A DNA stretch of 64,000 bases from Clostridiales bacterium (GTDB taxonomy: Bacteria > Bacillota > Clostridia > Oscillospirales > CAG-272), in contig JAAWDG010000003.1 in the NCBI GenBank assembly GCA_022793655.1, positions 1 to 64,000 on the forward strand. Direction: 5' to 3'. The notes under the pieces are model-generated. The model had not been told where the DNA came from. It saw only the letters and a program-made list of their open reading frames with translations, and made no database searches. Shown in pieces: positions 1-9,246 of the stretch; positions within the stretch are counted from its first letter, which is position 1; each line of letters starts with the position of its first letter. The translations under genes were made by a program, and so were the position numbers.

Positions 1-1875
1 GACGCACCTCTTTGCAGCTATGTCAATATTACTGTAAACGGTGAGAACTGGGGCTTGTATTTAGCAGTTGAAAGTATTGAGGAAGCGTTCCTTGAACGAA
101 ATTACGGCAGTGACTACGGAGAATTATACAAGCCTGACAGTATGAGCATGGGCGGTGGCCGCGGTAACGGTGATAAGTTCGATATGGCAGATTGGTCTGC
201 CGAACTGAACCAAGAAACCATATTAGAAATTAAGAATACTTTGGAGAAGATGGACGATACGCAGCTTGCAGAAATATTAGAAAAGCTTGGGTATAGGCGT
301 CTTGACGATTTACTATCTGCATTAGAAAATGCAGATAGTATCGAAGAAGTTCTGAATGGTATGGATATTAGGGAATTGCTCACAGGAAAAAGCAATCCGG
401 CCACCCCTTCGAGAACGGAAAGCATGACACCGCCGGATGTGTCTGAAAACGATGGCTTTCCTAATGAGAGTCAAAATAATCAGATGCAGCAGAATGGTCA
501 AAACAGTATGCAGCCACCAAGTGGCGAAGCACCTGCTGGTGAAGAAATGCCGAGAAACGGTCAAGGCGGTATGCAACTGCCAAGCGGCGAAGCACCTCCT
601 GATGGAGAAATGCCACAGATGCCAAATGGCGAACACCCGACAGACAGTAATTTTCAAGGCGGAGCAGGCGGCGGAATGGGCAGCGATGATGTAAAGCTTA
701 TCTACTCTGATGATGAGTACAATAGTTATACAAATATTTTTAATAATGCTAAAACTGATATTACCGACGCAGATAAAGACCGTTTGATTGCGTCATTAAA
801 ACAGCTTAACAGCAATGAAAATATCGATGAGGTTGTAAATATCGATGAGGTTATTCGATATTTTGTAGTCCATAATTTCGTCTGCAATTTTGACAGCTAC
901 ACGGGGTCTATGATTCACAATTACTACCTTTATGAAGAAGATGGGCAGCTTTCTATGATACCTTGGGATTACAACCTTGCTTTTGGCGGATTTCAAGATG
1001 TAAAAGATGCCACCTCGCTAGTTAACTACCCGAGAGATTCGCCTGTTTCAAGCGGAACAGTGGATTCCAGACCGATGCTTGCTTGGATTTTCAGCAATGA
1101 AGAATATACAGAGCTGTATCATAAATATTTTGCAGAATTTATCGAAATTTGCTTTGACAGCGGATATTTCTCAGAAATGATTGATTCTACCCGGGAAACG
1201 ATTGCACCTTTCGTAGAAAATGACGCAACAAAATTCTGTACCTATGAGGAATTCCAAACAGGTGTTGACGCCTTGAAAGAATTTTGCTTACTCCGTGCGG
1301 AAAGTGTGAGCGGGCAGCTTGACGGTACGATTGCTTCTACCTCTGACGGACAGGCACAGAATAGTCGTTCATTGATTGATGCTTCCGCTCTCAATATTTC
1401 GGATATGGGTTCTATGGGAAACGAGAAAGACGGTGGAATAGATAAACCGAATATGCAAAATGACGCACGGGATAAAGTTTCTCAAAATACCTCTGATGAA
1501 CAGAGTCCCATTGACGATAATGATATAAAACAAGAACAAAATGATACTGCCACTCATTCACCGCCAAATGGACAGCAGAGGGGGAGCGTACCTCCCCATA
1601 TGCCGCAAAACGAACAACAAAACGGCGACACGTCTGTTTCATTGCCAAACGAAACGCAGAGTGATACAGCGCATCCAACCATACCAAATAGCAAACAACC
1701 ATCTGACTCATTACAAAATAATGGCGTTGCATTTGCGCCAAACGCTGAACAAAGTGAAACGGGCTTGGCTAATACGCAAATGATTAGCATAGAGTCGTGG
1801 ATAGCGATTAGCGTATCGTGTTTGGTGTTGATAATAGCGATTTTAATTGCAATGCGTTATAAAAAACGTTCTTGA
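1..1875 (+). CDS. CotH kinase family protein, 3' part (5' end outside window)
   Basis: The reading frame is open from base 1, so the listed ORF start at 55 (a TTG inside the frame) is not the real start. CotH-family proteins are protein kinase-like spore coat or surface proteins. The signature 'IPWDYNLAFGGF' is the conserved motif containing the metal-binding Asp. Between the kinase-like parts lies a low-complexity Q/N/P/G-rich insert holding two copies of a 'LPSGEAP'-type repeat. A second low-complexity stretch (about residues 430-570 of the visible part) leads to a C-terminal membrane anchor ('SWIAISVSCLVLIIAILIAM') followed by 'RYKKRS', so the protein is probably displayed outside the cell. 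No promoter is visible. The family call is firm; a spore-coat role is inferred and many clostridial CotH proteins are not coat proteins. Confidence 0.9.
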   Translation, partial: DAPLCSYVNITVNGENWGLYLAVESIEEAFLERNYGSDYGELYKPDSMSMGGGRGNGDKFDMADWSAELNQETILEIKNTLEKMDDTQLAEILEKLGYRRLDDLLSALENADSIEEVLNGMDIRELLTGKSNPATPSRTESMTPPDVSENDGFPNESQNNQMQQNGQNSMQPPSGEAPAGEEMPRNGQGGMQLPSGEAPPDGEMPQMPNGEHPTDSNFQGGAGGGMGSDDVKLIYSDDEYNSYTNIFNNAKTDITDADKDRLIASLKQLNSNENIDEVVNIDEVIRYFVVHNFVCNFDSYTGSMIHNYYLYEEDGQLSMIPWDYNLAFGGFQDVKDATSLVNYPRDSPVSSGTVDSRPMLAWIFSNEEYTELYHKYFAEFIEICFDSGYFSEMIDSTRETIAPFVENDATKFCTYEEFQTGVDALKEFCLLRAESVSGQLDGTIASTSDGQAQNSRSLIDASALNISDMGSMGNEKDGGIDKPNMQNDARDKVSQNTSDEQSPIDDNDIKQEQNDTATHSPPNGQQRGSVPPHMPQNEQQNGDTSVSLPNETQSDTAHPTIPNSKQPSDSLQNNGVAFAPNAEQSETGLANTQMISIESWIAISVSCLVLIIAILIAMRYKKRS

Positions 1876-1976
1876 CCGTAAGGTATAAAGCAGATGCAGA
1901 GAACAGAATGGATACTTTGCCCTATTCGCGGCAGGCTTGGTATGCAAAACGAAAAAAGAAAACAGCCCGATAACAA

Positions 1977-2014
1977 AAAGAGGCGGCACAGTCATAAGAC
2001 TGTGCCGCCTCTTT
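1977..2014. terminator. Bidirectional hairpin terminator
   Basis: A perfect 17-bp stem (arm 'aaagaggcggcacagtc') with a 4-nt ATAA loop lies about 100 bp after the CotH stop. It has A-rich sequence on the left and T-rich on the right, so it can end the CotH transcript and also the convergent small gene on the minus strand. Confidence 0.85.
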
Positions 2015-2107
2015 ACATAAATACTTCGTTACCGCACCTCGGCGAACCTCCTTGCCGTTGCTTTTTATTCCTTATCATCGTGATTGTCTTTACCCTATCA
2101 GTGTCTG

Positions 2108-2314
2108 TCACTCCATTTTATTAAAAATGACCGTTTGCTTTTTTAAGGATATTTTGCCGACCTGATAGCCATAGGCGGCAAGCTCTTTTTTGCAAGTTAA
2201 AAACGAGTGGTCAATTGATAGGCCGGTTATGCTCTGAATTTCTTCAAAGGTCATTCGCAGAGAGGCTTGTCCGCTTTGGCACACATAATCCCATAAAGCG
2301 CTGTATTTGCTCAT
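2108..2314 (-). CDS. Small conserved protein, DUF7662-like
   Basis: A 68-residue protein. The pattern 'MSKYSALWDYV...LTFEEIQ...IDHSFL' followed by 'KKELAAYGYQVGKIS' resembles a widespread, uncharacterised small clostridial family (DUF7662-like). In that family the first half is a short helical region and the C-terminus is a basic strand. The ATG at 2314 is preceded by 'aaaggggc', a usable ribosome binding site. No catalytic residues are evident and no function is known to me. It stands alone, convergent with the CotH gene and separated by a shared terminator. One feature differs from what I remember of the family: a Cys in 'FLTCKKEL' where Tyr is usual. Confidence 0.7.
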   Translation of the reverse strand: MSKYSALWDYVCQSGQASLRMTFEEIQSITGLSIDHSFLTCKKELAAYGYQVGKISLKKQTVIFNKME

Positions 2315-2409
2315 GCTCTTTTGCCCCTTTTCACATCATCACAACAAAATGCACCGAAAAGCCTCTTTTTTCGCCGGCGCACGAAAAAAATATAAGGACA
2401 GCGGCGGCC

Positions 2410-3399
2410 TTATTTAATAATATCCGCAATTTTAGCAGTTTTCACCGTTTTAGGCTGTCCATATTCGTTAGACTCGCCATAAGCGACCGTTTTGCCCTCG
2501 CCAAAATAATAAATGTCGACAAATCCTGTCTCAACTTCATATTTTTTATAAAAACCGCCTGTTGTTTCTAAAATCAAGGTGTAAGTCAGCTCTTTTCCAT
2601 CATCCTCTGTCTGCAAGGTGAGAATATATTTGCCGTCCTCTGAAACCTTTTCTTCTGCTCGGAGAATTTTCGCTTGATTCACTCCTAACACGCAGGCGTA
2701 AAAAGCCATAAACACCGCAATGCCGCAAACACAAATGCGAGGATACATCCCCTCAATCGTGATGCCCACCGCCACAAAGGACAGAATCAGCGGCACCATC
2801 AAAAACACGTTGCCATGCACGCAGAAAAGGCTCGTAAACACTACTAACAAAGCAAGCGGCTTTGGCATCATATCCATGAACATAAGAAGCAAAACACCCA
2901 CTGCCGAAAGAAGCAAATATAGAATATACAAAATGACAGTAAGCGGCGTCATTCTGAAATGATATCCGAAAAGGCCCAATAAATCAATACACACGACCGA
3001 AAGAATATACGCCACAATCAGGCAGAGCGGAACAAGCAGCGCCGCCATTTTCTTTTTGGTCATGGCCTTGCGCTTGCCGCCCGGCACCGTCGGAATCGCA
3101 AGCGAGGTGGTTGTCATCATCCGATGAACCGTTTGGGTGTCCATCCGTTTGACCGAATTGGTCGCAAAAAATTGATATTCGCCGGTAGGTGTTCCTGCGG
3201 CGGAGGCTCCCGCTTGCGGCCGGCCGGATGAAGCCTGCTTAACATTCAGTCTCGCCTCTTCCTCTCGTCTGACGTCATCGACAATTTTGCTGTCCGCCGG
3301 TTTGTACCGAAAAGGCTCCGGTTGTTGCCGGTTTGTTTGGGCGCTCATTGGCGCTCCCGGCCCCAATGGGCGCTTGCCGCTGTCGTTATTTGTTTTCAT
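2410..3399 (-). CDS. Hypothetical multi-pass membrane protein
   Basis: A 329-residue protein I do not recognise. Residues 1-115 are polar and rich in Pro, Gln and Arg, so probably cytoplasmic and disordered. Residues about 120-225 hold four to five hydrophobic segments, the first after 'GGKRKAMTKKKM'. The C-terminal ~90 residues form a soluble beta-rich domain ('GKYILTLQTEDDGKELTYTL', then 'VDIYYFGEGK'). The start overlaps the end of polA by 14 nt, and an 'aggag' motif just upstream supports ATG at 3399, so it is probably co-transcribed and translationally coupled with polA. There is no known functional link to DNA polymerase. The C-terminal domain might sense an extracytoplasmic ligand, but that is a guess. 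Confidence 0.75.
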   Translation of the reverse strand: MKTNNDSGKRPLGPGAPMSAQTNRQQPEPFRYKPADSKIVDDVRREEEARLNVKQASSGRPQAGASAAGTPTGEYQFFATNSVKRMDTQTVHRMMTTTSLAIPTVPGGKRKAMTKKKMAALLVPLCLIVAYILSVVCIDLLGLFGYHFRMTPLTVILYILYLLLSAVGVLLLMFMDMMPKPLALLVVFTSLFCVHGNVFLMVPLILSFVAVGITIEGMYPRICVCGIAVFMAFYACVLGVNQAKILRAEEKVSEDGKYILTLQTEDDGKELTYTLILETTGGFYKKYEVETGFVDIYYFGEGKTVAYGESNEYGQPKTVKTAKIADIIK

Positions 3400-5893
3400 A
3401 CCAAGTTTCTCCTATCGAAGTTTGTGCGACAAGGGGCACCGAAAGGCTCATCACATTTTCCATTTCGGTTTGCAAGATGCGCGCCGCCAAAGAGGCGCAC
3501 TCCCTGTTCGCTTCAATCACAAGCTCGTCATGGACCTGCAAAATAATCGCCGCGTCGAGGTTGGCTTCTTGCAGCGCCTTATGCACCTTCACCATCGCCA
3601 ACTTCATCATGTCTGCCGCAGCGCCCTGAATCGGGCTGTTCATGGCCACCCGTTCACCAAACGAACGCAGCATAGCCTTGCCGGCTGATAGTTCGGGTAT
3701 ATAGCGCCGCCGACCAAAGAGAGTGGTCACATACCCATCCTCTTTGGCTTGTTCTACTACATTGTTCAAATAGTCAGCCACGCCCGGATAGGTCCGCATA
3801 TAAGAATCTATATAATCTTTTGCTTGTTTCTTGGTAACGCCAAGGTCCTGGGCCAGTGCAAAATCACTAATGCCATATACAATGCCGAAATTCACGGCCT
3901 TGGCCCGCTTGCGCATTTCAGCCGTCACACCCGCGGCGGGTACACCAAAGGCCGAAGCGGCCGTCAGCGCATGAATATCTACATTGTCTAAGAACGCCTG
4001 AATCATGGTGGGATCATTCGCCACATGCGCAAGCAGCCGCAGTTCAATTTGCGAATAATCGGCATCCACTAACACATAATCCTGATTTTCAGGAACAAAA
4101 TACCGCCGCAGCACACGGCCGATTTCCGTTTTGATGGGAATATTCTGTAAGTTCGGTTCAACCGAGGAAAGCCGCCCTGTGGCCGTCACCGTCTGCTGAA
4201 ATCGGGTGTGCACACGGCCTGCTTCATCCGCCGCTGTCGAAAGGCCAACCGCATAGGTTGAGTTGAGCTTTGTCAGCTGCCGATACTCTAACACAAGGTC
4301 CACAATGGGATAGAAGGGACGCAGCCCCTCTAACACCTCGGCAGAAGTCGAATAGCCGGTTTTTGTCTTTTTCTTCGTAGGAATCTGTAGTTTGTCAAAC
4401 AAGATGTGACCAAGCTGTTTCGGCGAATTGATATTAAATTCCTCACCGGCCAACAAATAAATATTCTCGGCCAGCACATGCGCCGCCTGTGTCAATTCTT
4501 CCGAATAGGCATGAAGCCCGTCCACATCCACCTTAAAGCCTTTTTTCTCCATCTCGGCCAAAACAAAGGCGCAGGGCAACTCAATTTGCTCGTACAGTTC
4601 CTTGACGCCCGTCTCGGCCATGCGCGCCGATAGATTCTCCCACAGCCGATAGAGCAAATCTGCCTCATCCGCCGAGGTCATAGAAAGATAGGTTTTCGCT
4701 AACCGGTCCACCGAATAATCGGCGGCCGCCGTGTCCAGCACATACCCCGCCAACGAAACATCAAAGGCGCAGGAACGAAAAACAATGCCCTCTGCATCAA
4801 GCTGATGCCAAAGGCTCTTTGCATCATGCACAATCAACCGGTAGTCAGTCTCTTCAAACAACACACGCACGTCGGTGAGTGAATCAAACGAGATCTTCAC
4901 ATGCTCATCCGCCGCAAGATACAGATACCCCTCTTCTAAGAGAAGGCCATAAGGTTTCCCTTTTTGCACCTGGTCAAGGCTTGCCGGACAATACTCGGCC
5001 GCATCGGCCTGTTCCTCTAACGAAAGCCGGTCAAGCAAAGAATAAAGCTCTAATTCTTTTAACAAATCAGTCAGTTTTTTTGTTTGATAACCCGTGAATG
5101 CCACATCGTCAAGCGACAAGCCCACCGGCACGTCGGTGCAAATGGTGGCCAAATCACGCGAAAGCAGCGCGCTGTCCCGCCCGGCCGCTAACTTTTTTTT
5201 CACACCGGCCGATAAGTCGGCCGTTTCATAGGTTGCAAGCAGATTGTCTAAATCATGAAAATCGGCTATGAGTTTCAGCGCCGTTTTTTCACCAATACCG
5301 GCTACACCGGGAATATGGTCAGAGGCATCGCCCATCAGCGCTTTCACATCGACGAATTGCGATGACAGCACACCGTATTTTTCGGTGAATACCGCGGGCG
5401 TATAAGCCGTTGTTTGGCCGGTTGAGGCAAGCAGCACGGTCGTATTTTCATTTACAAGCTGAAGCGCGTCCCGATCACCGGTTAAAAGATAAGCATGAAC
5501 GCCGCGCTCATTCGCCATACGCGCAAAGGTGCCTAACAAATCGTCCGCCTCATAGCCCTCTTGCTCGGCTACATAAAAACCAAGTCCCTTCGCGCATTCT
5601 TTGGCATAGGGCAGCTGCACAGCTAACTCCTCGGGCATGCCTTTGCGGCCCGCCTTGTATTCGGCATAAGCCTTATGCCGAAAGGTCGGCCCTTTTAAAT
5701 CAAAAGCCGTCACCGCATAGGCCGGCGCAAGCTCGGCGCAGTGCTTCAGCATAATATTCGTGAAACCATACACCGCTTGGGTAAACAAACCGTCCTTGGT
5801 CGTCAGCGGTCTGATGCCGTAAAAAGCACGGTTCAAAATACTGTTGCCATCTACAACGAGTATGCATGGTTTGGTTGATTGCTGCATTTGCAT
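3386..5893 (-). CDS. polA: DNA polymerase I
   Basis: An 835-residue family A DNA polymerase for gap filling and Okazaki-fragment maturation. The N-terminal 5'-3' exonuclease/FEN domain is seen in 'LVVDGNSILNRAFYG', 'GYEADDLLGT' and 'GDASDHIPGVAGIGEKTALKL'. The middle domain lacks a recognisable Asp-x-Glu proofreading motif, as in many Firmicute Pol I enzymes. The C-terminal polymerase domain has motif A 'VDADYSQIELRLLAH', motif B 'RKRAKAVNFGIVYG' and motif C 'QVHDELVIEA'. The ORF track starts at a GTG at 5917, but ATG at 5893 has a well-placed 'gaggg' and the protein then begins 'MQMQQSTKP', so I use 5893. Its stop overlaps the start of the downstream membrane-protein gene. Confidence 0.97.
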   Translation of the reverse strand: MQMQQSTKPCILVVDGNSILNRAFYGIRPLTTKDGLFTQAVYGFTNIMLKHCAELAPAYAVTAFDLKGPTFRHKAYAEYKAGRKGMPEELAVQLPYAKECAKGLGFYVAEQEGYEADDLLGTFARMANERGVHAYLLTGDRDALQLVNENTTVLLASTGQTTAYTPAVFTEKYGVLSSQFVDVKALMGDASDHIPGVAGIGEKTALKLIADFHDLDNLLATYETADLSAGVKKKLAAGRDSALLSRDLATICTDVPVGLSLDDVAFTGYQTKKLTDLLKELELYSLLDRLSLEEQADAAEYCPASLDQVQKGKPYGLLLEEGYLYLAADEHVKISFDSLTDVRVLFEETDYRLIVHDAKSLWHQLDAEGIVFRSCAFDVSLAGYVLDTAAADYSVDRLAKTYLSMTSADEADLLYRLWENLSARMAETGVKELYEQIELPCAFVLAEMEKKGFKVDVDGLHAYSEELTQAAHVLAENIYLLAGEEFNINSPKQLGHILFDKLQIPTKKKTKTGYSTSAEVLEGLRPFYPIVDLVLEYRQLTKLNSTYAVGLSTAADEAGRVHTRFQQTVTATGRLSSVEPNLQNIPIKTEIGRVLRRYFVPENQDYVLVDADYSQIELRLLAHVANDPTMIQAFLDNVDIHALTAASAFGVPAAGVTAEMRKRAKAVNFGIVYGISDFALAQDLGVTKKQAKDYIDSYMRTYPGVADYLNNVVEQAKEDGYVTTLFGRRRYIPELSAGKAMLRSFGERVAMNSPIQGAAADMMKLAMVKVHKALQEANLDAAIILQVHDELVIEANRECASLAARILQTEMENVMSLSVPLVAQTSIGETWYENK

Positions 5894-6014
5894 AAAAATC
5901 CCTCGATCTTGATTCACTTAGTCCATCGCCCCTTTGGCGCGCAAGACAAAAACCGAATCAAAACATTCATTTTATTTATTATATCAAATATATGTAAATT
6001 TTTCAAATTTTTAT

Positions 6015-6043
6015 TTGACTTACCCGTTTTAATTCAGTATAAT
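6015..6043 (+). promoter_or_regulatory. Sigma-A promoter of the NYN operon
   Basis: TTGACT at 6015-6020 and TATAAT at 6038-6043 are separated by exactly 17 bp. The predicted transcript starts about 100 nt before the NYN gene. The left side of this 258-bp gap (5894-6014) is A/T-rich and should hold the polA promoter on the minus strand, which I could not define. Confidence 0.8.
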
Positions 6044-6151
6044 GATGAACATGGCTGCATCGTTTGATCCTTTTTGTTCGGCTTTTTTCCGACATAAACA
6101 GAAATCTTTAAGGACCAAACGGCAAGCAAAACAATTGGAAAGGAGGTAAGT

Positions 6152-6928
6152 ATGTTCGGATTATTTAAAAAACAGAAGTCCGAATTAAAACGCGCGGTCA
6201 TATTTGTCGACTATGAACATTGGTATATTTCATTCGATAAGTTTTACGATAAAAAGCCGGATATAAAAGCATTCAGAGAGGAATTATCAAAGTCCTACGA
6301 TATTGTTGATATTTCATTTTTTGCCGATTTTTCAAATCCCTCTCTGCGAGCTGAAATTTCAAGAATCCGAGAAGTCACCGGCTCGATCATTGAGACGCAG
6401 AACTCATCGTCTCATTTTAAAAAAGATTTCACTGATTTTATCATGTTAGACCATATTTATCAAGCCGCGCTTATGCGTTCGGATATTGATACGTTTATTA
6501 TTTTCTCAGGCGACGGTCATTTTTCAAGCGTGGTCAGCTTTCTCAAAACCAAATGCCGCAAAGAAGTGGGCGTATATGGCGTAAAGGACGCAATCAGCGG
6601 CTCGCTCAAGGGCGCTGCCGATTGGACGGTTGAAGTAACCGGCGAAGATCAAACGCTGTATCAATATGGTTATCTAATTCTTAAAAACGTAAAATCTGTT
6701 CAAGAAAAACACAGCGGCAAAGGCAGAGCCCGCATCACCTTTTGGGCCACTGTAGAAGCGGTTTCAAAAACCTATGGCATTGATCGGGACGAAATTGCCA
6801 AAACCCTTCGCACCATGTTGGAAAAAGGCTATCTTAACCAGTATTATGTTCGGTCAGGTTCTAAAAAAATTAAAGTCATCAGCATCAACTGGGCGCTTTG
6901 CCAAAAAGATGGAGTGTGGCATGATTAA
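6152..6928 (+). CDS. NYN (PIN-like) domain protein, LabA/DUF88-type
   Basis: A 258-residue protein. Residues about 13-150 match a NYN domain, a PIN-like Mg-dependent ribonuclease fold. Acidic residues of the expected active site are visible in 'AVIFVDYEHWYISF', 'DFTDFIMLDHIY' and 'TFIIFSGDGHFSSVV'. The last ~80 residues ('TFWATVEAVSKTYGIDRDEIAKTLRTML') look like a small winged-helix or LOTUS-like nucleic-acid binding domain. A strong ribosome binding site 'ggaaaggaggt' precedes ATG 6152. It overlaps the next ORF by 8 nt, so the two are coupled. The RNA target is unknown. NYN proteins often act in RNA turnover; here that is inference. Confidence 0.85.
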   Translation: MFGLFKKQKSELKRAVIFVDYEHWYISFDKFYDKKPDIKAFREELSKSYDIVDISFFADFSNPSLRAEISRIREVTGSIIETQNSSSHFKKDFTDFIMLDHIYQAALMRSDIDTFIIFSGDGHFSSVVSFLKTKCRKEVGVYGVKDAISGSLKGAADWTVEVTGEDQTLYQYGYLILKNVKSVQEKHSGKGRARITFWATVEAVSKTYGIDRDEIAKTLRTMLEKGYLNQYYVRSGSKKIKVISINWALCQKDGVWHD

Positions 6929-7253
6929 ATTTTTTGGTTCAAAGAAAAAAGAAGACAGCGTGTCTTATCGCAGAGAAAAAGCCGACGCCCTTTCGGGCCG
7001 GGCCATTAAATATGTGACCGAGCGAAGCGCGGACGGCAGCAACGATACCGTCATCGGCAAGGCTGGCTCTCTTTCGGTACGAAACGGAGAGTTTATTGTA
7101 TTATCCAGCCAGCAAATTGTGTTTCGCTGCAAAGTAGATAAACTAACCGCGTCTGACCTCATGTCGCTTGAAGGGGTTATCTTAGAAGGGTATGATGAAG
7201 AGCAAAAACGAGTGCGCAAAATCATTGCCTATTATACCTATTATCGTACATAG
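6921..7253 (+). CDS. Hypothetical protein coupled to the NYN gene
   Basis: The ORF track gives 6774-7253, but most of the first 49 codons overlap the NYN gene. ATG 6921 lies 8 nt before the NYN stop, next to a 'ggagtg' motif, and gives a 110-residue protein beginning 'MIKFFGSKKKEDS'. Its start mirrors that of the NYN protein ('MFGLFKKQKSE'). The rest is a compact beta-rich sequence ('GSLSVRNGEFIVLSSQQIVFRC') with no known motif and no membrane segment. Tight coupling suggests it works with the NYN protein. I do not recognise the family. Confidence 0.7.
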   Translation: MIKFFGSKKKEDSVSYRREKADALSGRAIKYVTERSADGSNDTVIGKAGSLSVRNGEFIVLSSQQIVFRCKVDKLTASDLMSLEGVILEGYDEEQKRVRKIIAYYTYYRT

Positions 7254-7304
7254 ACCACTTGTCTCATACAAGTTTTATGAATCTTTTGCCGATCAAACTA
7301 TATC

Positions 7305-7778
7305 ATGAAAAACAACATCAATCAACTGATTTCTCTTTTGAAAGAAAACCATATGACCATTGCGGCCGCCGAGTCCTGCACCGGCGGACTGCTTTCGGCT
7401 GCGATCACGTCGGCAGCCGGAGCCAGCGCGGTGTTTGAAGGATCGATCATTTCCTATGCCAATCGCATTAAAGAAAACATGTTAGGCGTAGCATCGACTA
7501 TTTTAACGACGCACGGCGCTGTTTCGGAGCCCTGTGCAAAAGCAATGGCAGAGGGCGTCAGACAAAAAATCGGCGCTGATATCGGCGTATCCATCACCGG
7601 CATTGCCGGACCAGGCGGCGGCACGCCGCAAAAACCGGTAGGCACGGTGTATATCGGCCTTTCGTTTGCCGGCGGCACACTGGCAAAACGCTTTCAGTTC
7701 GACGGCAGCCGAGAGGATGTGCGCCGGCAAAGTGTTGCGCAAGCGATTGAAGAAGTGCTTGCCGCTTGTTTCGCATAA
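7305..7778 (+). CDS. pncC: Nicotinamide-nucleotide amidohydrolase (CinA C-terminal domain)
   Basis: A 157-residue single-domain protein matching the C-terminal domain of CinA. It deamidates nicotinamide mononucleotide to nicotinate mononucleotide in pyridine nucleotide salvage. Signatures are 'AAAESCTGGLLSAAIT', 'FEGSIISYANRIK', 'GVSITGIAGPGGGTP' and 'KPVGTVYIGL'. The N-terminal MoCF-like domain of full-length CinA is absent, as in stand-alone PncC. The upstream ribosome binding site is weak. A GC-rich 'ggccg...cggcc' inverted repeat follows the stop at about 7782-7804 and may be a terminator. Confidence 0.92.
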   Translation: MKNNINQLISLLKENHMTIAAAESCTGGLLSAAITSAAGASAVFEGSIISYANRIKENMLGVASTILTTHGAVSEPCAKAMAEGVRQKIGADIGVSITGIAGPGGGTPQKPVGTVYIGLSFAGGTLAKRFQFDGSREDVRRQSVAQAIEEVLAACFA

Positions 7779-7878
7779 AAACAGGCCGTCCCTTGTTGAC
7801 GGCCAATAACACAAAACGTTTCATACAAAATCATCAGACGGCCGCAGCGCCGACAGTGCTATGATTTGGAGGGTTAAC

Positions 7879-9246
7879 ATGAACATCAACTACCAAGAAT
7901 CAACCAAGACAATTCGCAGAAACCCTGAAATGGGCTATCCTCATTTCTCCAGCTGGCAAGATATGAAAAAAGAAGGAATCATGACCAGCCAGCAAATGAA
8001 AGAAGCCGTTCAAAATTTAAGCGGCTATGTCAATCTGCTTTACACATTGACTGATTTTACTAAAAACGGTGGCGGAGCCGACATGCCCATCACCGAAAAA
8101 GCCCTGTCTGATCTGGGTGACCAGCTGCATAGCTTAGCTTCGCGGGGCGGCAGTGCGCTGCTGCGTTTTGCCTATGATTCCAGAGGGGAAAGAGACAAAG
8201 AGCCTGAAAGCTTAGAAATGATTTTAACCCACATTAAGCAAATCGGCGAAGTACTGCATCAGTATAATTATGCGGTGGCTGGTTTAGAGGCAGGTATTAT
8301 CGGCCTGTTTGGCGAAATGCACAACTCCAAATACTGCGGCGAAGAATTCAGCAAACCCATTATTCAAGCCCTGCTTGACGCATGTCCCGATGGCAAACCG
8401 GTTTTGCTTCGTTCCCCGATTTATCTGAAAGCATGGTCTAGTAAGGAATTTTCAGAAATCGCGGGCTGGACGCCCGAAAAAGGCTCGGACGCTGCCCGCC
8501 TTGGCTTTTATAACGACGGCTACATGGGTTCGGACTCTGACCTTGGCACCTGGACAGAAGACATGCTGACCCGCAAAGAAGGCATTGATTATTTAAACCG
8601 GATGGGCACCCAAGTCTTTTACGGCGGCGAATATTCGGGCGCATGGTGGTGGACCACTCGTTTCCAGGCCTGGCTGCCTGAAAACGCGATTCCTGAAATG
8701 TATCGCTCGCATGTAGACTATATCCGCGGCAATGTCTTTAAAGACGAACATGTCAGCTATGAAAACTTTATCTATGGTGAAGATTATGAATATTCATGGT
8801 TTCCGGATAATTCCGCCTACTATGGCCAAACAACATGGAAATTTATCCGCGATCATATCGGTTATCGTTTTGTACTGCGCGCCTCGGACGCGAAAGCAGA
8901 AGGCAGAAAAGTCTCCCTTCGCGGTCAAGTGGAAAACACCGGTTTCTCCAGTGTGATTAACCCGAAAAAAGCCGTGTTGATTTTCAAGGCTGAGGACGGC
9001 ACCGTTTATCAAACGCCTATCGAATGCGACGTGCGCGACTGGCTCTCCTGCCAAACAACGCCATACGAATTCTCAGCCATGCTGCCTGAAGAAGCCGCGC
9101 CCGGCCGTTATGAAGTTTATCTGCGCTTCTCCCTATTCGGCATCACCGAAGAGGCCTGCCGTCTTAGCGCCATCGAATTTGCAAATGAAGACATTTTTAA
9201 TGAGGACATCGGCGGCAACTTGATAGGAGAAGTCAACATTCAATGA
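7879..9246 (+). CDS. DUF4832/DUF4874 domain protein (TIM barrel plus beta-sandwich)
   Basis: About 455 residues. The ORF begins at 7861, but 'ggaggg' lies just before ATG 7879, which I take as the start. The N-terminal ~300 residues resemble the DUF4874 TIM-barrel domain seen in glycoside-hydrolase-like proteins ('RNPEMGYPHFSSW', 'GLEAGIIGLFGEMHNSKYCG', 'KPVLLRSP'). The last ~120 residues resemble the DUF4832 beta-sandwich ('NTGFSSVINPKKA'). Such proteins are usually secreted, but I see no signal peptide. It shares 4 nt (ATGA) with the following LtaS-like gene, so both are probably made together and may act on the same cell-surface polymer. Substrate unknown. Confidence 0.8.
   Translation: MNINYQESTKTIRRNPEMGYPHFSSWQDMKKEGIMTSQQMKEAVQNLSGYVNLLYTLTDFTKNGGGADMPITEKALSDLGDQLHSLASRGGSALLRFAYDSRGERDKEPESLEMILTHIKQIGEVLHQYNYAVAGLEAGIIGLFGEMHNSKYCGEEFSKPIIQALLDACPDGKPVLLRSPIYLKAWSSKEFSEIAGWTPEKGSDAARLGFYNDGYMGSDSDLGTWTEDMLTRKEGIDYLNRMGTQVFYGGEYSGAWWWTTRFQAWLPENAIPEMYRSHVDYIRGNVFKDEHVSYENFIYGEDYEYSWFPDNSAYYGQTTWKFIRDHIGYRFVLRASDAKAEGRKVSLRGQVENTGFSSVINPKKAVLIFKAEDGTVYQTPIECDVRDWLSCQTTPYEFSAMLPEEAAPGRYEVYLRFSLFGITEEACRLSAIEFANEDIFNEDIGGNLIGEVNIQ

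Noticed and set aside
1894-2124. 76-residue plus-strand ORF after the CotH gene
   Set aside because: It crosses the strong bidirectional terminator at 1977-2014 and shows no protein-like pattern.
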